Of a DNA stretch of 64,000 nucleotides, positions 1 through 9,251 are shown one piece after another (positions within the stretch are counted from its first letter, which is position 1; the number at the start of each line of letters is the position of its first letter). This stretch comes from Aestuariispira ectoiniformans. GTDB lineage: Bacteria > Pseudomonadota > Alphaproteobacteria > UBA8366 > Aestuariispiraceae. The DNA lies in the NCBI RefSeq assembly GCF_025136295.1, contig NZ_CP062788.1, positions 682,001-746,000 on the forward strand. The letters are read 5' to 3'. A program made the translations under genes and the position numbers. The notes below the pieces were generated by a model, which was given only the letters and a program-made list of their open reading frames with translations, did no database searches and was not told the origin of the DNA.

Positions 1-27
1 GCAATAGCGATCAATTTGGCAGGATGC

Positions 28-942
28 CTAACCCGCCTTGGGTTTGCGGCGGTATTGGGTGATGCCGATGCCGGTGAGGATCAGGAGGAAGGCGACGAGG
101 CTGCTGGGGTTCGGGCGTTCTGCCAGGAAGATGATCCCCCAGATGACACCGAAGACCGGCACCATGTAATTGTTCAGCGACAGGAAGGACGCCCCGCGCT
201 CGCGCACGATCTTCAAGAGGATGATCTGGGCCAGGGCGGTGGACAGCAGGCCCAGCATGACGACGGAGAAAATGCCGATGGCGGCGGGCTCTGTCGTCCA
301 GGGCCGGTCGGTGATCAGCGCCACGGGCACGATGAAACAGGAAGAGGTTGCCATGATCGCCGCGGCGACAGCCCGGCGCGGCAGGCCTGACAGCTTCTTG
401 GCCATGATGCTGGAAAGGCCATAGCAGGCCGCCCCGGAGGCAACCGCGACCTGGCGGATCGCATCGTCGCCCAGCGTCATCAGGGCCTTGGGCCCGATCA
501 GGATCACAATACCGGTAAAGCCCACGATCAAACCGGCGATCTTGCGGATCGACAGCCGTTCGTCGTCGGTCAGGAAATGGGCCAGCACCATGGTGCAAAG
601 CGGCACGGTCGCCATCAGGATCGCGGCCAGTCCGGCGTCGATCTTGGCCTCACCCCAACCGATCAGGGAAAAGGGAATGGCATTGCCGAAAATGGCAACA
701 CCCGCGATGAAAATCCAGTGACGGCCAAAGGCGGGCAGGCGTTGCCCTGCCATGCGGGCGGCAAGATAGAGAATGCAGGCCGCCAGTGCGATGCGCCCCG
801 CGGCGATGGTGGCGGGCGGGATTGTGTCGACCGCCAGCTTGATGAACAGGAAGGACCCGCCCCAGATGGCGGCCAAGCAGACCAGAAGGCCATAGTCGCG
901 AATGCCGACAGGATTTGTGCTGTCGGTGGAGGCCATGCTCAT
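28..942 (-). CDS. EamA/DMT-family transporter
   Basis: This is an inner-membrane permease of the drug/metabolite transporter superfamily. The substrate cannot be read from sequence. The roughly 304-residue product has about ten hydrophobic helices in two homologous EamA halves. The first half begins with a conserved AAIWGGSFLFIK stretch and the second ends with FGVIWGIIFLAERPN, the usual EamA signature. I chose the ATG at 942 because an AGGGA Shine-Dalgarno sequence sits about 7 nt upstream. An in-frame GTG at 966 would add eight residues without a better ribosome site. The gene is complete, and only 27 bases lie between its stop and the window edge. Family is confident, function is not. Confidence 0.85.
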   Translation of the reverse strand: MSMASTDSTNPVGIRDYGLLVCLAAIWGGSFLFIKLAVDTIPPATIAAGRIALAACILYLAARMAGQRLPAFGRHWIFIAGVAIFGNAIPFSLIGWGEAKIDAGLAAILMATVPLCTMVLAHFLTDDERLSIRKIAGLIVGFTGIVILIGPKALMTLGDDAIRQVAVASGAACYGLSSIMAKKLSGLPRRAVAAAIMATSSCFIVPVALITDRPWTTEPAAIGIFSVVMLGLLSTALAQIILLKIVRERGASFLSLNNYMVPVFGVIWGIIFLAERPNPSSLVAFLLILTGIGITQYRRKPKAG

Positions 943-1033
943 CAGTTTTTCCCTGTTCCAACCCACGGTGCTTTTTTATCTGGCATACACGCATTTGCGC
1001 GGATCGCCAATTTCTAATTAAAGGCCCGTATAA

Positions 1034-1537
1034 TTAGCCGGGCAGCGGGCTGCTGCGATAGGCATGGAGGGCGGTCGTCAGGCGGTTGGCCAGGTCTTCC
1101 AGTTCCTCACCGGTCAGGAACCGCCCGATGTTAAGTGTCTTGCCGTGGCTGCGCAGGTTGATCTGGCGGATTTCGTCATCGACCCGGTCCAACGTGACGG
1201 TGAGCCAGTTCGGCTCCAGATGGGTGATGGTGACCTCGCCCTTGGGGGTGATCCGGGTGATGGTCAGCCCGTCATCGGACAGCCGAAGATGTTCGATCAG
1301 GCGCGCGGCGCGATAGTTCAGGCGAAAGGCGATATAGACCAGCAGGAATTCCAACCCGCAGAACCCCGCCACCGGCCATGCGCCCATGAGGAAAAAGGCG
1401 AAACCGATCAGGAAACCGGTGCCGCCGATGGCAAACATCAGGAACATAAAACCTTCCGGCGGCAGGCTGCGATAGGGGCGCAACGTCACGTCCAGGAAGG
1501 GGGAGGCCTTGCCCTCCGCCAGCGTTTCAATCGTCAT
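1034..1537 (-). CDS. DUF2244 domain membrane protein
   Basis: A 167-residue protein of the DUF2244 family, which is typical of alphaproteobacteria and has no established function. The N-terminal part (SPFLDVTLRPYRSLPPEGF) is followed by two adjacent transmembrane segments at about residues 30-70. A cytoplasmic beta-rich tail ends with the family's conserved NIGRFLTGEEL motif. The ATG at 1537 has an AGGA ribosome site about 7 nt upstream. The gene is transcribed in the same direction as the EamA transporter, 90 bp away, and diverges from the SbmA-like gene. Length and motif order match the family. Confidence 0.8.
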   Translation of the reverse strand: MTIETLAEGKASPFLDVTLRPYRSLPPEGFMFLMFAIGGTGFLIGFAFFLMGAWPVAGFCGLEFLLVYIAFRLNYRAARLIEHLRLSDDGLTITRITPKGEVTITHLEPNWLTVTLDRVDDEIRQINLRSHGKTLNIGRFLTGEELEDLANRLTTALHAYRSSPLPG

Positions 1538-1672
1538 TCAACTCATCCTGTTCGGGCTGCCGGATTTGTTGTCATCCGTTTTTTCGCCCGTATTGACCTT
1601 GTATAGCAAAGATTGGCTGCGTATAGAAATCGTCAATCAAAAATCAAATTGTCGCCTAATTGTTTTTGTTAA

Positions 1673-2773
1673 GTGACGGCCCCGCCAATAGCACAAGGAT
1701 CAGGACCGGTGTTTCACAGTTTCTTCAAATCCAGGAAATGGGCGCTTTGGGCCTATGGCGGCGGGACGTTGTTGATTGCCACGATTGTTTTTCAGGTCCA
1801 ACTCAGTGTTGTGGCAAATGAATGGTATGGACGCCTTTATAATTTGTTCCAACAGTCTGGCAGCTACAAAGATAATCCGCAGGAGGGTATTGCACTTTTC
1901 TGGGACACATTGATCGGACTGCGATATCTGGATACGTTTTCCACAAGTGATCTTTCTTTCGTCACCATTGCGCTACCCTCAACGGTCACCAGCGCCTTTC
2001 TTCTTTGGTTTACACGGATCTATGCGTTGCGCTGGCGTGAAGCCATGACCTTTGATTTTCTGCCTCGTTGGCGGACGGTGGGCGAAGAGATTGAAGGCGC
2101 GTCGCAGCGTATCCAGGAGGATTGCCAGAGATTTGCGAACAGGGTTGAAGAGATCGGTCTTAAGGTTGTCCGTGCCATATTGACCCTGTTTGCCTTTATT
2201 CCCATCCTTTGGGGCTTCAGCCATCAGGTTGAAGTCCCGATGTTGAAAGACGTTGAGGGATCGCTGGTTTGGTTTGCTCTTCTGGTCTCTATTGGAGGGT
2301 TGATCCTCTCATGGTTCGTTGGGATCAAGCTTCCGGGCCTGGAATACAACAATCAGAAAGTCGAAGCGGCCTTCCGTAAAGACCTGGTTTTTGCTGAGGA
2401 TAATAAAATCGACTATGCGCGTCCGGACACGATGATCGAACTGTTTCTAGGCATTCGTTTCAATAATCATCGCTTGTTTTTGCACTACACCTATTTTGAC
2501 ATGTGGGTGGCGGTCTATGACTCCTTTATGCAGGTGGCGCCTTATCTGATCATGGCCCCCAGCCTTTTCACCGCAGCGATCCCGCTGGGCGTTTTGGTGC
2601 AGATTTCAAATGCCTTTCAGCGGGTTCACAACGGCTTTGCGCTGTTCCTGCATAACTGGACAACCATTACCGAATTGCGCAGTATCTACAAACGGTTGCA
2701 CGAATTCGAACATAACCTGAGATTGCATGAAAAGCCTCAGGGGGACATGGTGCTGCAGCCCAGTGGCGACTAA
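1673..2773 (+). CDS. SbmA/BacA-like peptide transporter
   Basis: A 366-residue inner-membrane protein of the SbmA/BacA-like family. Characterised members import antimicrobial peptides, bleomycin and other compounds using the proton gradient. Visible family marks are an N-terminal Phe/Trp-rich helix, the EWYGRLYNLFQ segment, the LRWREAMT motif and the conserved EGASQRIQEDCQRFA stretch near residue 140. At least six hydrophobic helices follow. It lacks the C-terminal ATPase domain of the related long ABC proteins. Translation starts at a GTG and I see no strong ribosome site. The AT content is visibly higher than in neighbouring genes, which may indicate transfer. The nth gene follows after 23 bp. 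Confidence 0.85.
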   Translation: MTAPPIAQGSGPVFHSFFKSRKWALWAYGGGTLLIATIVFQVQLSVVANEWYGRLYNLFQQSGSYKDNPQEGIALFWDTLIGLRYLDTFSTSDLSFVTIALPSTVTSAFLLWFTRIYALRWREAMTFDFLPRWRTVGEEIEGASQRIQEDCQRFANRVEEIGLKVVRAILTLFAFIPILWGFSHQVEVPMLKDVEGSLVWFALLVSIGGLILSWFVGIKLPGLEYNNQKVEAAFRKDLVFAEDNKIDYARPDTMIELFLGIRFNNHRLFLHYTYFDMWVAVYDSFMQVAPYLIMAPSLFTAAIPLGVLVQISNAFQRVHNGFALFLHNWTTITELRSIYKRLHEFEHNLRLHEKPQGDMVLQPSGD

Positions 2774-2796
2774 CGGATCAACAGGGGACCGATCAC

Positions 2797-3429
2797 ATGA
2801 AAAAGGCGGATGTCGACGAGTTCTTTCGTCGTCTGGCGGAACGCGACCCGGAACCGAAGGGGGAGTTGAACTATACCAACCCCTATACCCTGCTGGTGGC
2901 CGTCGCGCTGTCCGCCCAGGCGACCGATGTGGGGGTGAACAAGGCAACCGAGAAGCTGTTCCGGATCGTCTCCACCCCACAGGATATGCTGGCCCTGGGT
3001 GAGGCGGGGCTGAAGGATCACATCAAGACCATCGGCCTGTATAATTCAAAGGCCAAAAATGTGATGAAAATGGCGGAGCTTCTGGTCCGCGATTATGGCG
3101 GCGAGGTGCCTCAGGACCGGGTGGAACTGGAAAAGCTGCCCGGTGTCGGGCGCAAGACCGCCAATGTGGTGCTGAACATCGCCTTCGGCCAGCCGACGAT
3201 TGCTGTCGACACCCATTTGTTCCGGGTCAGTAACAGAACCGGCCTCGCCCCCGGCAAAACGCCGCTGGAGGTGGAAAAGAAGCTGGAGAAGAAAATCCCC
3301 AAACACTGGAAGCTTCATGCCCATCACTGGCTGATCCTGCACGGCCGCTATATCTGCAAGGCCCGCAAACCCGACTGCAGCATCTGCCCGGTTGAAGACC
3401 TATGCAAGTTCAAGGGCAAGACGGTTTAG
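2797..3429 (+). CDS. nth: endonuclease III
   Basis: Endonuclease III is a bifunctional DNA glycosylase/AP lyase that removes oxidised pyrimidines in base-excision repair. The 210-residue product shows the helix-hairpin-helix LPGVGRKTANVV, whose Lys is the catalytic nucleophile. VDTHLFRVSNR contains the catalytic Asp. The C-terminal [4Fe-4S] loop has the exact C-x6-C-x2-C-x5-C spacing (CKARKPDCSICPVEDLC). The length is standard and AGGGGA lies about 9 nt upstream of the ATG. It is the last gene before a palindromic repeat region, so it probably ends a transcript that starts at or before the SbmA-like gene. Confidence 0.96.
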   Translation: MKKADVDEFFRRLAERDPEPKGELNYTNPYTLLVAVALSAQATDVGVNKATEKLFRIVSTPQDMLALGEAGLKDHIKTIGLYNSKAKNVMKMAELLVRDYGGEVPQDRVELEKLPGVGRKTANVVLNIAFGQPTIAVDTHLFRVSNRTGLAPGKTPLEVEKKLEKKIPKHWKLHAHHWLILHGRYICKARKPDCSICPVEDLCKFKGKTV

Positions 3430-3440
3430 TTTGCCAATTC

Positions 3441-3570
3441 AGCCGTCATAGCCGGACCTGACCCGGCTATCTCCCAGAGATCACCGGGTCGAAGCCCGGT
3501 GATGACGGATACTCATTGAAACCCAGAATATTACCCGCTCGTCCCGGCGAAGGCCGGGATCTCAGGAGGC
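3441..3570. repeat. intergenic palindromic repeat cluster (copy A)
   Basis: This non-coding stretch after nth holds two modules. The first runs from CCGTCAT at about 3443 to ATGACGG at about 3507. These ends are inverted repeats, and inside them lies a nested hairpin around CCGGGTC/AAGCCCGG. The second, at about 3540-3563, is an inverted repeat of the CCCGGCGAAGGCCGGGA type. Both modules recur in altered form at 33781-33951 and the second type recurs at 34893-34975. Such short GC-rich palindromes are common between alphaproteobacterial genes and may act as transcript-end structures. Confidence 0.7.
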
Positions 3571-3648
3571 TCCTATGCCCTCTGGGTTTGCAGCTTCAGA
3601 TCCTCAATCGAGTTGAGGATGAGCGGTGTTTTTCTTGATAATGTTAGT

Positions 3649-3939
3649 TTAGTTTTCCGACTTCCGGTCCGAATGCCCCAGGTCCCGTTCCGGCACGATC
3701 ACATCGCGGAGGCGTTGTTTCAACTCCTTGAGTTCGGGAAAGCGGTCTTCCTGTTTGCGGGACCAGATCAGCGGGCCGTCGACGATGCGCACTTCGAAAA
3801 TACCGCCTGTGCCGGGGATCAGCGTGACCGCGCCTAATTCGTCCTGGAAGGTGGTCAGCAATTCCTGCGCCGTCCAACCGGCGCGTAGCAGCCAGCGGCA
3901 TTGGGTGCAATATTCGATTTCGATGCGGGGCTTGGTCAT
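3649..3939 (-). CDS. SelT/SelW/SelH-family (Rdx) protein
   Basis: A 96-residue thioredoxin-fold protein of the Rdx/selenoprotein W-like family, proposed to act in thiol redox chemistry. The diagnostic feature is the N-terminal beta-strand followed by CxxC (IEYCTQCRWLLRA). In selenoprotein members the second Cys position is Sec, but here both are Cys. The mid-protein GTGGIFEV and the C-terminal helix with FPELKELKQRLRD are also typical. The gene begins 6 bp after the macrodomain gene, so the two are very likely co-transcribed. The substrate is unknown. Confidence 0.85.
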   Translation of the reverse strand: MTKPRIEIEYCTQCRWLLRAGWTAQELLTTFQDELGAVTLIPGTGGIFEVRIVDGPLIWSRKQEDRFPELKELKQRLRDVIVPERDLGHSDRKSEN

Positions 3940-3945
3940 GGTGTC

Positions 3946-4464
3946 TTATAACCCGATATAGTCGCGATAGGCCTGGGCGGAATTGCCGTCGAAACAGCAG
4001 AAAATCACCGTCTCCGGCAGTTTGTGATGGTTGAGGTAATCAAGCACTTCGTGATGGGCAATCTTGATGGCCTGTTCCAGCGGATAGCCGTAGACGCCGC
4101 AGGAAATGGCCGGGAAGGCAATGGATTTGACGCCGTTGTCCGCGGCCAATGCCAGGCTGTTGCGGTAACAACTGGCGAGCAGCTCCGGCTCCCCCTGATG
4201 GCCGCCATGCCAGATGGGGCCGACCGTGTGGATCACATATTTCGCGGGAAGCTTGTAGCCCTTGGTGATCTTGGCCTCGCCGGTCGGGCAGCCGTTCAAG
4301 GTTCGGCATTCGGCGAGAAGCTCGGGCCCTGCCGCGCGGTGGATGGCGCCGTCGACGCCACCCCCGCCAAGCAGGCTTTCATTGGCCGCATTCACGATGG
4401 CATCCACCTGAAGCCGGGTGATGTCACCCTGGTGAACCTGTAGATCGAGATCGCGGCCGGTCAT
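3946..4464 (-). CDS. macrodomain O-acetyl-ADP-ribose deacetylase
   Basis: A 172-residue stand-alone macrodomain of the YmdB/MacroD type. Such enzymes hydrolyse O-acetyl-ADP-ribose, the sirtuin by-product, and remove mono-ADP-ribose from acidic residues. The ligand-binding loops are intact. The first is [20 protein letters not shown], where the Asn and the GGGGVDG loop contact the distal ribose. The second is [12 protein letters not shown], which contacts the phosphates. [10 protein letters not shown] is also characteristic. The ATG at 4464 has a GGAGA ribosome site. A Sir2-type deacylase is present at 56193, which could supply the substrate. That link is inference. Confidence 0.92.
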   Translation of the reverse strand: MTGRDLDLQVHQGDITRLQVDAIVNAANESLLGGGGVDGAIHRAAGPELLAECRTLNGCPTGEAKITKGYKLPAKYVIHTVGPIWHGGHQGEPELLASCYRNSLALAADNGVKSIAFPAISCGVYGYPLEQAIKIAHHEVLDYLNHHKLPETVIFCCFDGNSAQAYRDYIGL

Positions 4465-4504
4465 GGGTTTTCTCCGATACTGTCTATCAGAGACAGGCTA
4501 AGCC

Positions 4505-5029
4505 TTAGCCGTTTGTGCGGTCAACGCCTTCCTGAAGCAGGCGGCGGGCTTCCGCAGCCGGGGCCCATTCCTTGACCTTCACCCATTTGCCTTTTTCCAG
4601 ATCCTTGTAATGCTCGAAGAAATGCTTGATCTGGTTCAGCAGGATTTCCGGAAGGTCGGTGGCTTCCTGGATATCGTTGTAAAACGGGGTCATTTTCTCA
4701 TGGGGCACGGCGACGATTTTCTCGTCCTGGCCGGCTTCGTCTTCCATGATCAGCACGCCGACCGGACGGCTGCGGATCACGCAACCCGGCTGCAGCGGAT
4801 GCTGGCCCACCACCAGAACGTCGACCGGATCACCGTCGTCGGACAGCGTCTGCGGCACGAAGCCGTAGTTGGCAGGATAGAACATCGGCGTTGCGATGAA
4901 GCGGTCAACGAAAACAGCGCCGGAATCCTTGTCCAGCTCGTATTTGATCGGCACGCCCAACGGGACTTCGATAACGACGTTGATATCTTCCGGTGCATTT
5001 TTACCGGCGGGAATCTTGGTGACGTCCAT
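4505..5029 (-). CDS. ppa: inorganic pyrophosphatase
   Basis: Family I soluble pyrophosphatase, which hydrolyses PPi to phosphate and drives biosynthetic reactions forward. The 174-residue protein carries the metal-binding motif DGDPVDVLV with three Asp residues. It also has the conserved [17 protein letters not shown] start, [11 protein letters not shown], and the C-terminal [14 protein letters not shown] start it at the ATG at 5029 ([11 protein letters not shown]), which matches the family length. The reading frame stays open upstream, but those 22 residues have no family similarity. It is a monocistronic-looking gene between the macrodomain gene and ampG, all on the same strand. Confidence 0.96.
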   Translation of the reverse strand: MDVTKIPAGKNAPEDINVVIEVPLGVPIKYELDKDSGAVFVDRFIATPMFYPANYGFVPQTLSDDGDPVDVLVVGQHPLQPGCVIRSRPVGVLIMEDEAGQDEKIVAVPHEKMTPFYNDIQEATDLPEILLNQIKHFFEHYKDLEKGKWVKVKEWAPAAEARRLLQEGVDRTNG

Positions 5030-5120
5030 GGCTTGAATACCCCTGCATTCAGTGGAAAATCGTTCGTGGCTGTATAGCAAGTCAAACCGGCACAAGCCAA
5101 GGGTTTAAAGGTTAATCCGG

Positions 5121-6509
5121 CTAATCGGCGGATTGGGCGCTGGTCCCGGCTTCGGCGGGCCGCATATATCTGGACGCAAGCGCAATCAGGAACAGCACCG
5201 GAACGCCGATCACGGCCGTGCCTGTGAAAAAGGTGCTGTAGCCGTATTCATTGACGAAAGTCCCGGACCAGCCCGCAATGAATTTGGGCAGGATGAACAT
5301 CACCGAACTGAAAAGCGCATATTGCGTGGCCGTATAGGCGACGCTGGTCAGGCTGGACATATAGGCGATGAAGGCAGGGCCTGCGATGCCATTGGCGATA
5401 TTGTCCGCCGTGATCACCCAGGCCAGCAGCAGCACGCTTTTTTCCTGACCGGCCATATAGGCGAACAGCAGGTTGGTCGCCGCCGACAGGAAGGCCCCGA
5501 GCAACAGCACGCGCATGACCCCGAAACGCACCACCAGCAACCCGCCCAGTAACCCGCCCAGCAGCGTCATCGCCACCCCGAAGGCCTTGGAATAGAAGGC
5601 GATCTCATTGAGCGTGAACCCCATCTCCTCATAGAAGACATTGGCCATCACACCCAGAACCACGTCCGAGATGCGGAAGGTGGCAATGAGGGCCAGGAAC
5701 AGGAGGGATATCAGGCCATAGCGCCGGAAAAAATCCAGGAAGGGGCAGAGAATGGCCCCGTAAACCCAATGGATGACCTTCTGTGCCTTTGGTGGCAGAT
5801 GGGCGAAGCGTTCCACGAAGATATCCGCCTGGGCCTCGAATTCCATCACGTCCCGGCTGATCCTGCGCTCCGGCTCCCGGATGATCAATGTGGTGATAAA
5901 GCCGACCGCCATGAAGGCCGCCATGGAGAAATAGGAGATTTGCCAGGCGGTGAGGTCATAGGTGACGTTGCTGCCTTCCGCCCCGGCAATGCCGATCGCG
6001 CCCGCGCCGCCCAGGATCATGGCAATGCGATAGCCGATCTGATAGGTCGCTGCCATCGCGCCCTGATAGTCGGCCTCGATCGCCTCCACGCGATAGGCGT
6101 CGATGACGATATCCTGTGTGGCGGAAGAAAAGGCCAGGCAGGCGGCGAAAAAGGCGATCAGCAGCGGGGTTTGCGACGGGTCCGTATTGGCCATCAAAAC
6201 CAGCGAGACTGCAACGGAGACCTGCGCCAGGATCAACCAGGACCGGCGCTGGCCCAGCAGTCGCTGCAATCCGGGCAGGGGCAGACGGTCCACCAGCGGG
6301 GCCCAGAGAAACTTGAAGCCATAGGCGAAGCCGACCCAACTGAAAAAGGTGATCGCGCCACGGTCGATCCCGGCCTGTTTCAGCCAGAGAGACAAGGTCC
6401 CGTAGGACAGATAAAGCGGCAGCCCGGCGGAAAAGCCAAGGAACAGCATGGTAATCACGCGAGGGTGCTTGTAGGCGAGAAGCGCCTCGCGCCAGGAATG
6501 CTTTTGCAT
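5121..6509 (-). CDS. ampG: AmpG-family muropeptide permease
   Basis: A 462-residue major-facilitator permease of the AmpG type, which imports GlcNAc-anhydroMurNAc peptides from the periplasm for cell-wall recycling. About twelve or more hydrophobic helices are visible. The N-terminal HPRVITMLFLGFSAGLPLYL, the following WLKQAGIDRGAITFFSWVG and the FSSATQDIVIDAYRVE motif in the fourth-fifth helix region are hallmarks of AmpG. The product begins MQKHSWREALLAYKHPRV. No beta-lactamase gene is nearby, so its role here is probably general recycling. Transport of the exact substrate is inferred from family. Confidence 0.9.
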   Translation of the reverse strand: MQKHSWREALLAYKHPRVITMLFLGFSAGLPLYLSYGTLSLWLKQAGIDRGAITFFSWVGFAYGFKFLWAPLVDRLPLPGLQRLLGQRRSWLILAQVSVAVSLVLMANTDPSQTPLLIAFFAACLAFSSATQDIVIDAYRVEAIEADYQGAMAATYQIGYRIAMILGGAGAIGIAGAEGSNVTYDLTAWQISYFSMAAFMAVGFITTLIIREPERRISRDVMEFEAQADIFVERFAHLPPKAQKVIHWVYGAILCPFLDFFRRYGLISLLFLALIATFRISDVVLGVMANVFYEEMGFTLNEIAFYSKAFGVAMTLLGGLLGGLLVVRFGVMRVLLLGAFLSAATNLLFAYMAGQEKSVLLLAWVITADNIANGIAGPAFIAYMSSLTSVAYTATQYALFSSVMFILPKFIAGWSGTFVNEYGYSTFFTGTAVIGVPVLFLIALASRYMRPAEAGTSAQSAD

Positions 6510-6794
6510 GGAAGCCGCCGGTTCAAAGGGTTGTTATCGTTGGGGAAGAGCCTAGCGGATTGCGGCCACGCGCGGCAAGCGGCAAGAATGAGGCGGAAGA
6601 ATTATAGGTACCTAACGTGTTGATTTTGCATTAGGCTGAAAGAAAATATAATCGTTTCGGAATTGAAATAAAAAGACCCTCCGGGAACGGGCTTGATTGA
6701 GAAAACAGTCTGGGGAAATACGGCGCTTTGCCGGAAGGCTTCGACAAGAAAGCCTCGGTAAAGACTGCTGCCGTAAGAGAAAATGGAGGTTTCA

Positions 6795-8483
6795 ATGCGT
6801 TGGTTCGCCAATCTGAAGATTACCCGCAAGCTGGCCGTGGGCCTGAGCTGCATCGTCGCCGTTCTGCTGCTTTTCGCGGTCTTTTCCTATGTACAGAGCC
6901 AGCGGGTCGAGGCGGTGGTAAGGGACGCAACCCACCAGTATGAAACCACGGTGAAACTGCGCGAAGTGCAGATGGAGATGCTGGACATGTCCTCGCTGGT
7001 GCGTGGTGTTCTGGTCACCGGCAATGACTATCTGATGGGGATTTACGACAAGACCTCACAGTCCTTCGACAAGGATATCCAGGTCCTGATCAACCTCTAC
7101 GAAGGGGATGCGGAAGGCCAGAAGATCGCCCGGGAATTGAAGCAGACGGTCGATGCCATGCGGACCAATGTCTACGACAAGCAGATTGCATGGATGCGCG
7201 ATCCGGCCACCCAGGACCGCGCCCGCCAGATGGAGATCGAGGGCGAAAGCTGGCCCTTCATCGAGAAAGTCCTGAATACGGTGGATGCGGCGTCCAAGCG
7301 CCAGCGTGACCTGCTGACCGACCGGCAGCAGGCGCTTAGCGACGCCTATGCCCAGCAGACATTCATCTCTGCGGTTTCCACGGTTGTCGCTTTGGCCCTG
7401 GCCCTGGTGGTGGCGATCATGCTCAGCCGCGCCATCGCCAGCCCGATCGTGTCGATCACCGGCACCATGCGTACCCTGGCCGACCGTAAGATGGATGTGG
7501 AAATCCCCCATACGGCCCGTACTGACGAGATCGGCGATATGGGCCGCGCGGTGCAGGTGTTCCGGGACAATATGATCCGGGCCGACGAACTGGCTGCTGA
7601 ACAACAGCGCCAGCAGCAGGCGCAGCTTGACGAGGCAAAACGTCTGGAAGAGCTGACCAACGGTTTCGACAGCCATGTGCATGAAGTCCTGGGCGAGGTC
7701 GAAAAGGCCAATGAGAATATGAGCGCCCGCGCCAATGAGATGAGCGGCATCGCCACCGAGACGCAGGAAAAATCCACCATCGTCGCCTCGGCTGCCAACG
7801 AGGCCTCCGCCAATGTGCAGACCGTCGCTGCCGCGACCGAGGAACTGCTGGCCTCGATCAAGGAAATCTCCGGCCAGGCCAGCCGCTCCTCATCGGTGGC
7901 GCAGGAAGCCTCCCGGGTGGCCAGCACCACACAGGGCACGGTGACAGAGCTTGCCGGGGCCGCGGACCGGATCGGCGAGGTGGTCAGCCTGATCACCGAC
8001 ATTGCCGAACAGACCAACCTTCTCGCCCTGAACGCCACCATCGAGGCCGCGCGGGCGGGGGATGCCGGCAAGGGCTTTGCCGTGGTCGCCAATGAGGTCA
8101 AATCGCTGGCCTCCCAGACCGCCCGGGCAACGGATGAAATCTCCGGCCAGATCACAGCCATCCAAAACACGACCAATGACTCGGTGGCCGCGATCAAACA
8201 AATTTCGTCCATTATTTCTGAAATTACAGAAGTGGCAGGCGGTATTGCCGCGGCGGTAGAGCAGCAGGCCGCGGCAACGCAGGAAATTTCCCAGAATGTC
8301 AGTCAGGCCTCTGCCGGGACCGCCCAGGTGACAGAGGCCATGCAGGATGTGAACGAGGCCTGCGACCGCAATGGGGAGGCGGCCTCCTCCCTGATGAGTT
8401 CCATCGCGGGGCTGACCGAACAGGCCGCCCGCCTCAACAAGGAGGTCCGCAGTTTCCTGACCGATGTAAAGAAAACAGCCTAG
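6795..8483 (+). CDS. methyl-accepting chemotaxis protein
   Basis: A 562-residue transmembrane chemoreceptor. Order of parts: TM1 at about residues 13-33, a helical periplasmic ligand domain of about 150 residues, TM2 at about 190-211, a HAMP linker, a coiled-coil methylation region, and the MCP signalling hairpin with [20 protein letters not shown] near residue 415. The ligand domain looks like a four-helix bundle, and its ligand is unknown. I start at the ATG at 6795, which has GGAGG six nucleotides upstream. An ATG at 6783 overlaps that ribosome site. No CheW/CheA genes are nearby. The last bases overlap the end of convergent hicB. Confidence 0.93.
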   Translation: MRWFANLKITRKLAVGLSCIVAVLLLFAVFSYVQSQRVEAVVRDATHQYETTVKLREVQMEMLDMSSLVRGVLVTGNDYLMGIYDKTSQSFDKDIQVLINLYEGDAEGQKIARELKQTVDAMRTNVYDKQIAWMRDPATQDRARQMEIEGESWPFIEKVLNTVDAASKRQRDLLTDRQQALSDAYAQQTFISAVSTVVALALALVVAIMLSRAIASPIVSITGTMRTLADRKMDVEIPHTARTDEIGDMGRAVQVFRDNMIRADELAAEQQRQQQAQLDEAKRLEELTNGFDSHVHEVLGEVEKANENMSARANEMSGIATETQEKSTIVASAANEASANVQTVAAATEELLASIKEISGQASRSSSVAQEASRVASTTQGTVTELAGAADRIGEVVSLITDIAEQTNLLALNATIEAARAGDAGKGFAVVANEVKSLASQTARATDEISGQITAIQNTTNDSVAAIKQISSIISEITEVAGGIAAAVEQQAAATQEISQNVSQASAGTAQVTEAMQDVNEACDRNGEAASSLMSSIAGLTEQAARLNKEVRSFLTDVKKTA

Positions 8484-8905
8484 AGTATTGGATGAACGGG
8501 GCGTTCGGGCCTAACCGGCGCCCTGTCATGGCGCAGTTTTTCACGTGCTGCCTGTTCCAGGAAAGCGGATCTGTTGGGTGATACGTGATCGATGGCCTCG
8601 ACGAGACTGGAGTCCAAGGTCACATTATATCGCTGTTTTTTGCCAGGGGTTGTTGCGTCGACCAGAACCACAAGCTCAACAGAAATGTCTTCATCGAAAA
8701 CAAGGTCATCCAAATTGCTGGGGGCTGGGATTGCATCACCATCCTCAACCATCAATTCGATATGTCCCGCCAGGGCCTCCTTGGCGCCTTGTACGGCCTC
8801 CTCGATTGTCTCACCGGCACTTGTGCAGCCGGGAAAATCCGGGAAGAAGACAGAGTATCCCGGTTCATCGTCGGTTTCTACGACGGCGGGGAAAAAGCGT
8901 TTCAT
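8480..8905 (-). CDS. hicB: HicB antitoxin
   Basis: A 141-residue HicB-family antitoxin that would neutralise the HicA RNase encoded just upstream. The N-terminal half is the degenerate RNase H-like fold ([23 protein letters not shown], then a helix with [15 protein letters not shown]). The C-terminal part, [17 protein letters not shown], looks like a ribbon-helix-helix DNA-binding domain, so the protein probably also represses its own operon. AAGG precedes the ATG by about 7 nt. HicA ends 11 bp upstream. The stop codon overlaps the stop of the convergent chemoreceptor gene by 4 bp. Confidence 0.93.
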   Translation of the reverse strand: MKRFFPAVVETDDEPGYSVFFPDFPGCTSAGETIEEAVQGAKEALAGHIELMVEDGDAIPAPSNLDDLVFDEDISVELVVLVDATTPGKKQRYNVTLDSSLVEAIDHVSPNRSAFLEQAAREKLRHDRAPVRPERPVHPIL

Positions 8906-8916
8906 AACGGGCCTTT

Positions 8917-9135
8917 CTAAGGCTGGAGGCGAATTCCAGCCTGACGTTCGATGCTGCGCAAGGTTCCCTTTTTCAGTGATTTATTCGGGTGGGGAACCGT
9001 TACCTTTCCCGGTTTTGTCGGATGTTTGAAATGGTGGTGATCGCCTCTCGTTCTGACATGATACCAACCATCCCGTTCCAACAGCTTAATCACCTGTCTG
9101 GATGTAATGGACAAAACAAACCCCTGTTTCCACAA
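8917..9135 (-). CDS. hicA: HicA toxin (mRNA interferase)
   Basis: A 72-residue HicA toxin. The family folds as a double-stranded-RNA-binding-like domain and cleaves mRNA in a ribosome-independent way using a conserved His. That His lies in the TRGDHHHFKHP motif, and VIKLLERDGWYHVRTRG and KKGTLRSIERQAGI are also typical. Translation most likely starts at the TTG at 9135, because GGGAGGT sits 5-6 nt upstream. A second TTG about 21 nt downstream is possible. The gene comes first and hicB second, the standard order. HicAB modules are mobile and patchily distributed. Confidence 0.93.
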   Translation of the reverse strand: MWKQGFVLSITSRQVIKLLERDGWYHVRTRGDHHHFKHPTKPGKVTVPHPNKSLKKGTLRSIERQAGIRLQP

Positions 9136-9182
9136 GCGTGACCTCCCGTCAGGAGGTCCGGGTGTTTATGGAGGGATTTGGT

Positions 9183-9196
9183 GTGTAATTTTACAC
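9183..9196. promoter_or_regulatory. candidate HicB operator
   Basis: Upstream of hicA lies an inverted repeat GTGTAA-TT-TTACAC. A further repetitive stretch of GTGTATAAG/GTGTATACAT character follows at about 9224-9244. The positions, 48 bp or more before the hicA start, and the AT-rich surroundings fit the promoter-operator of an autoregulated toxin-antitoxin operon. Binding by the HicB ribbon-helix-helix domain is inference. Confidence 0.45.
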
Positions 9197-9251
9197 AGAC
9201 GACAGGCTTTATGTCAAAGTTTATGTGTATAAGTGTGTATACATGAGTCGC

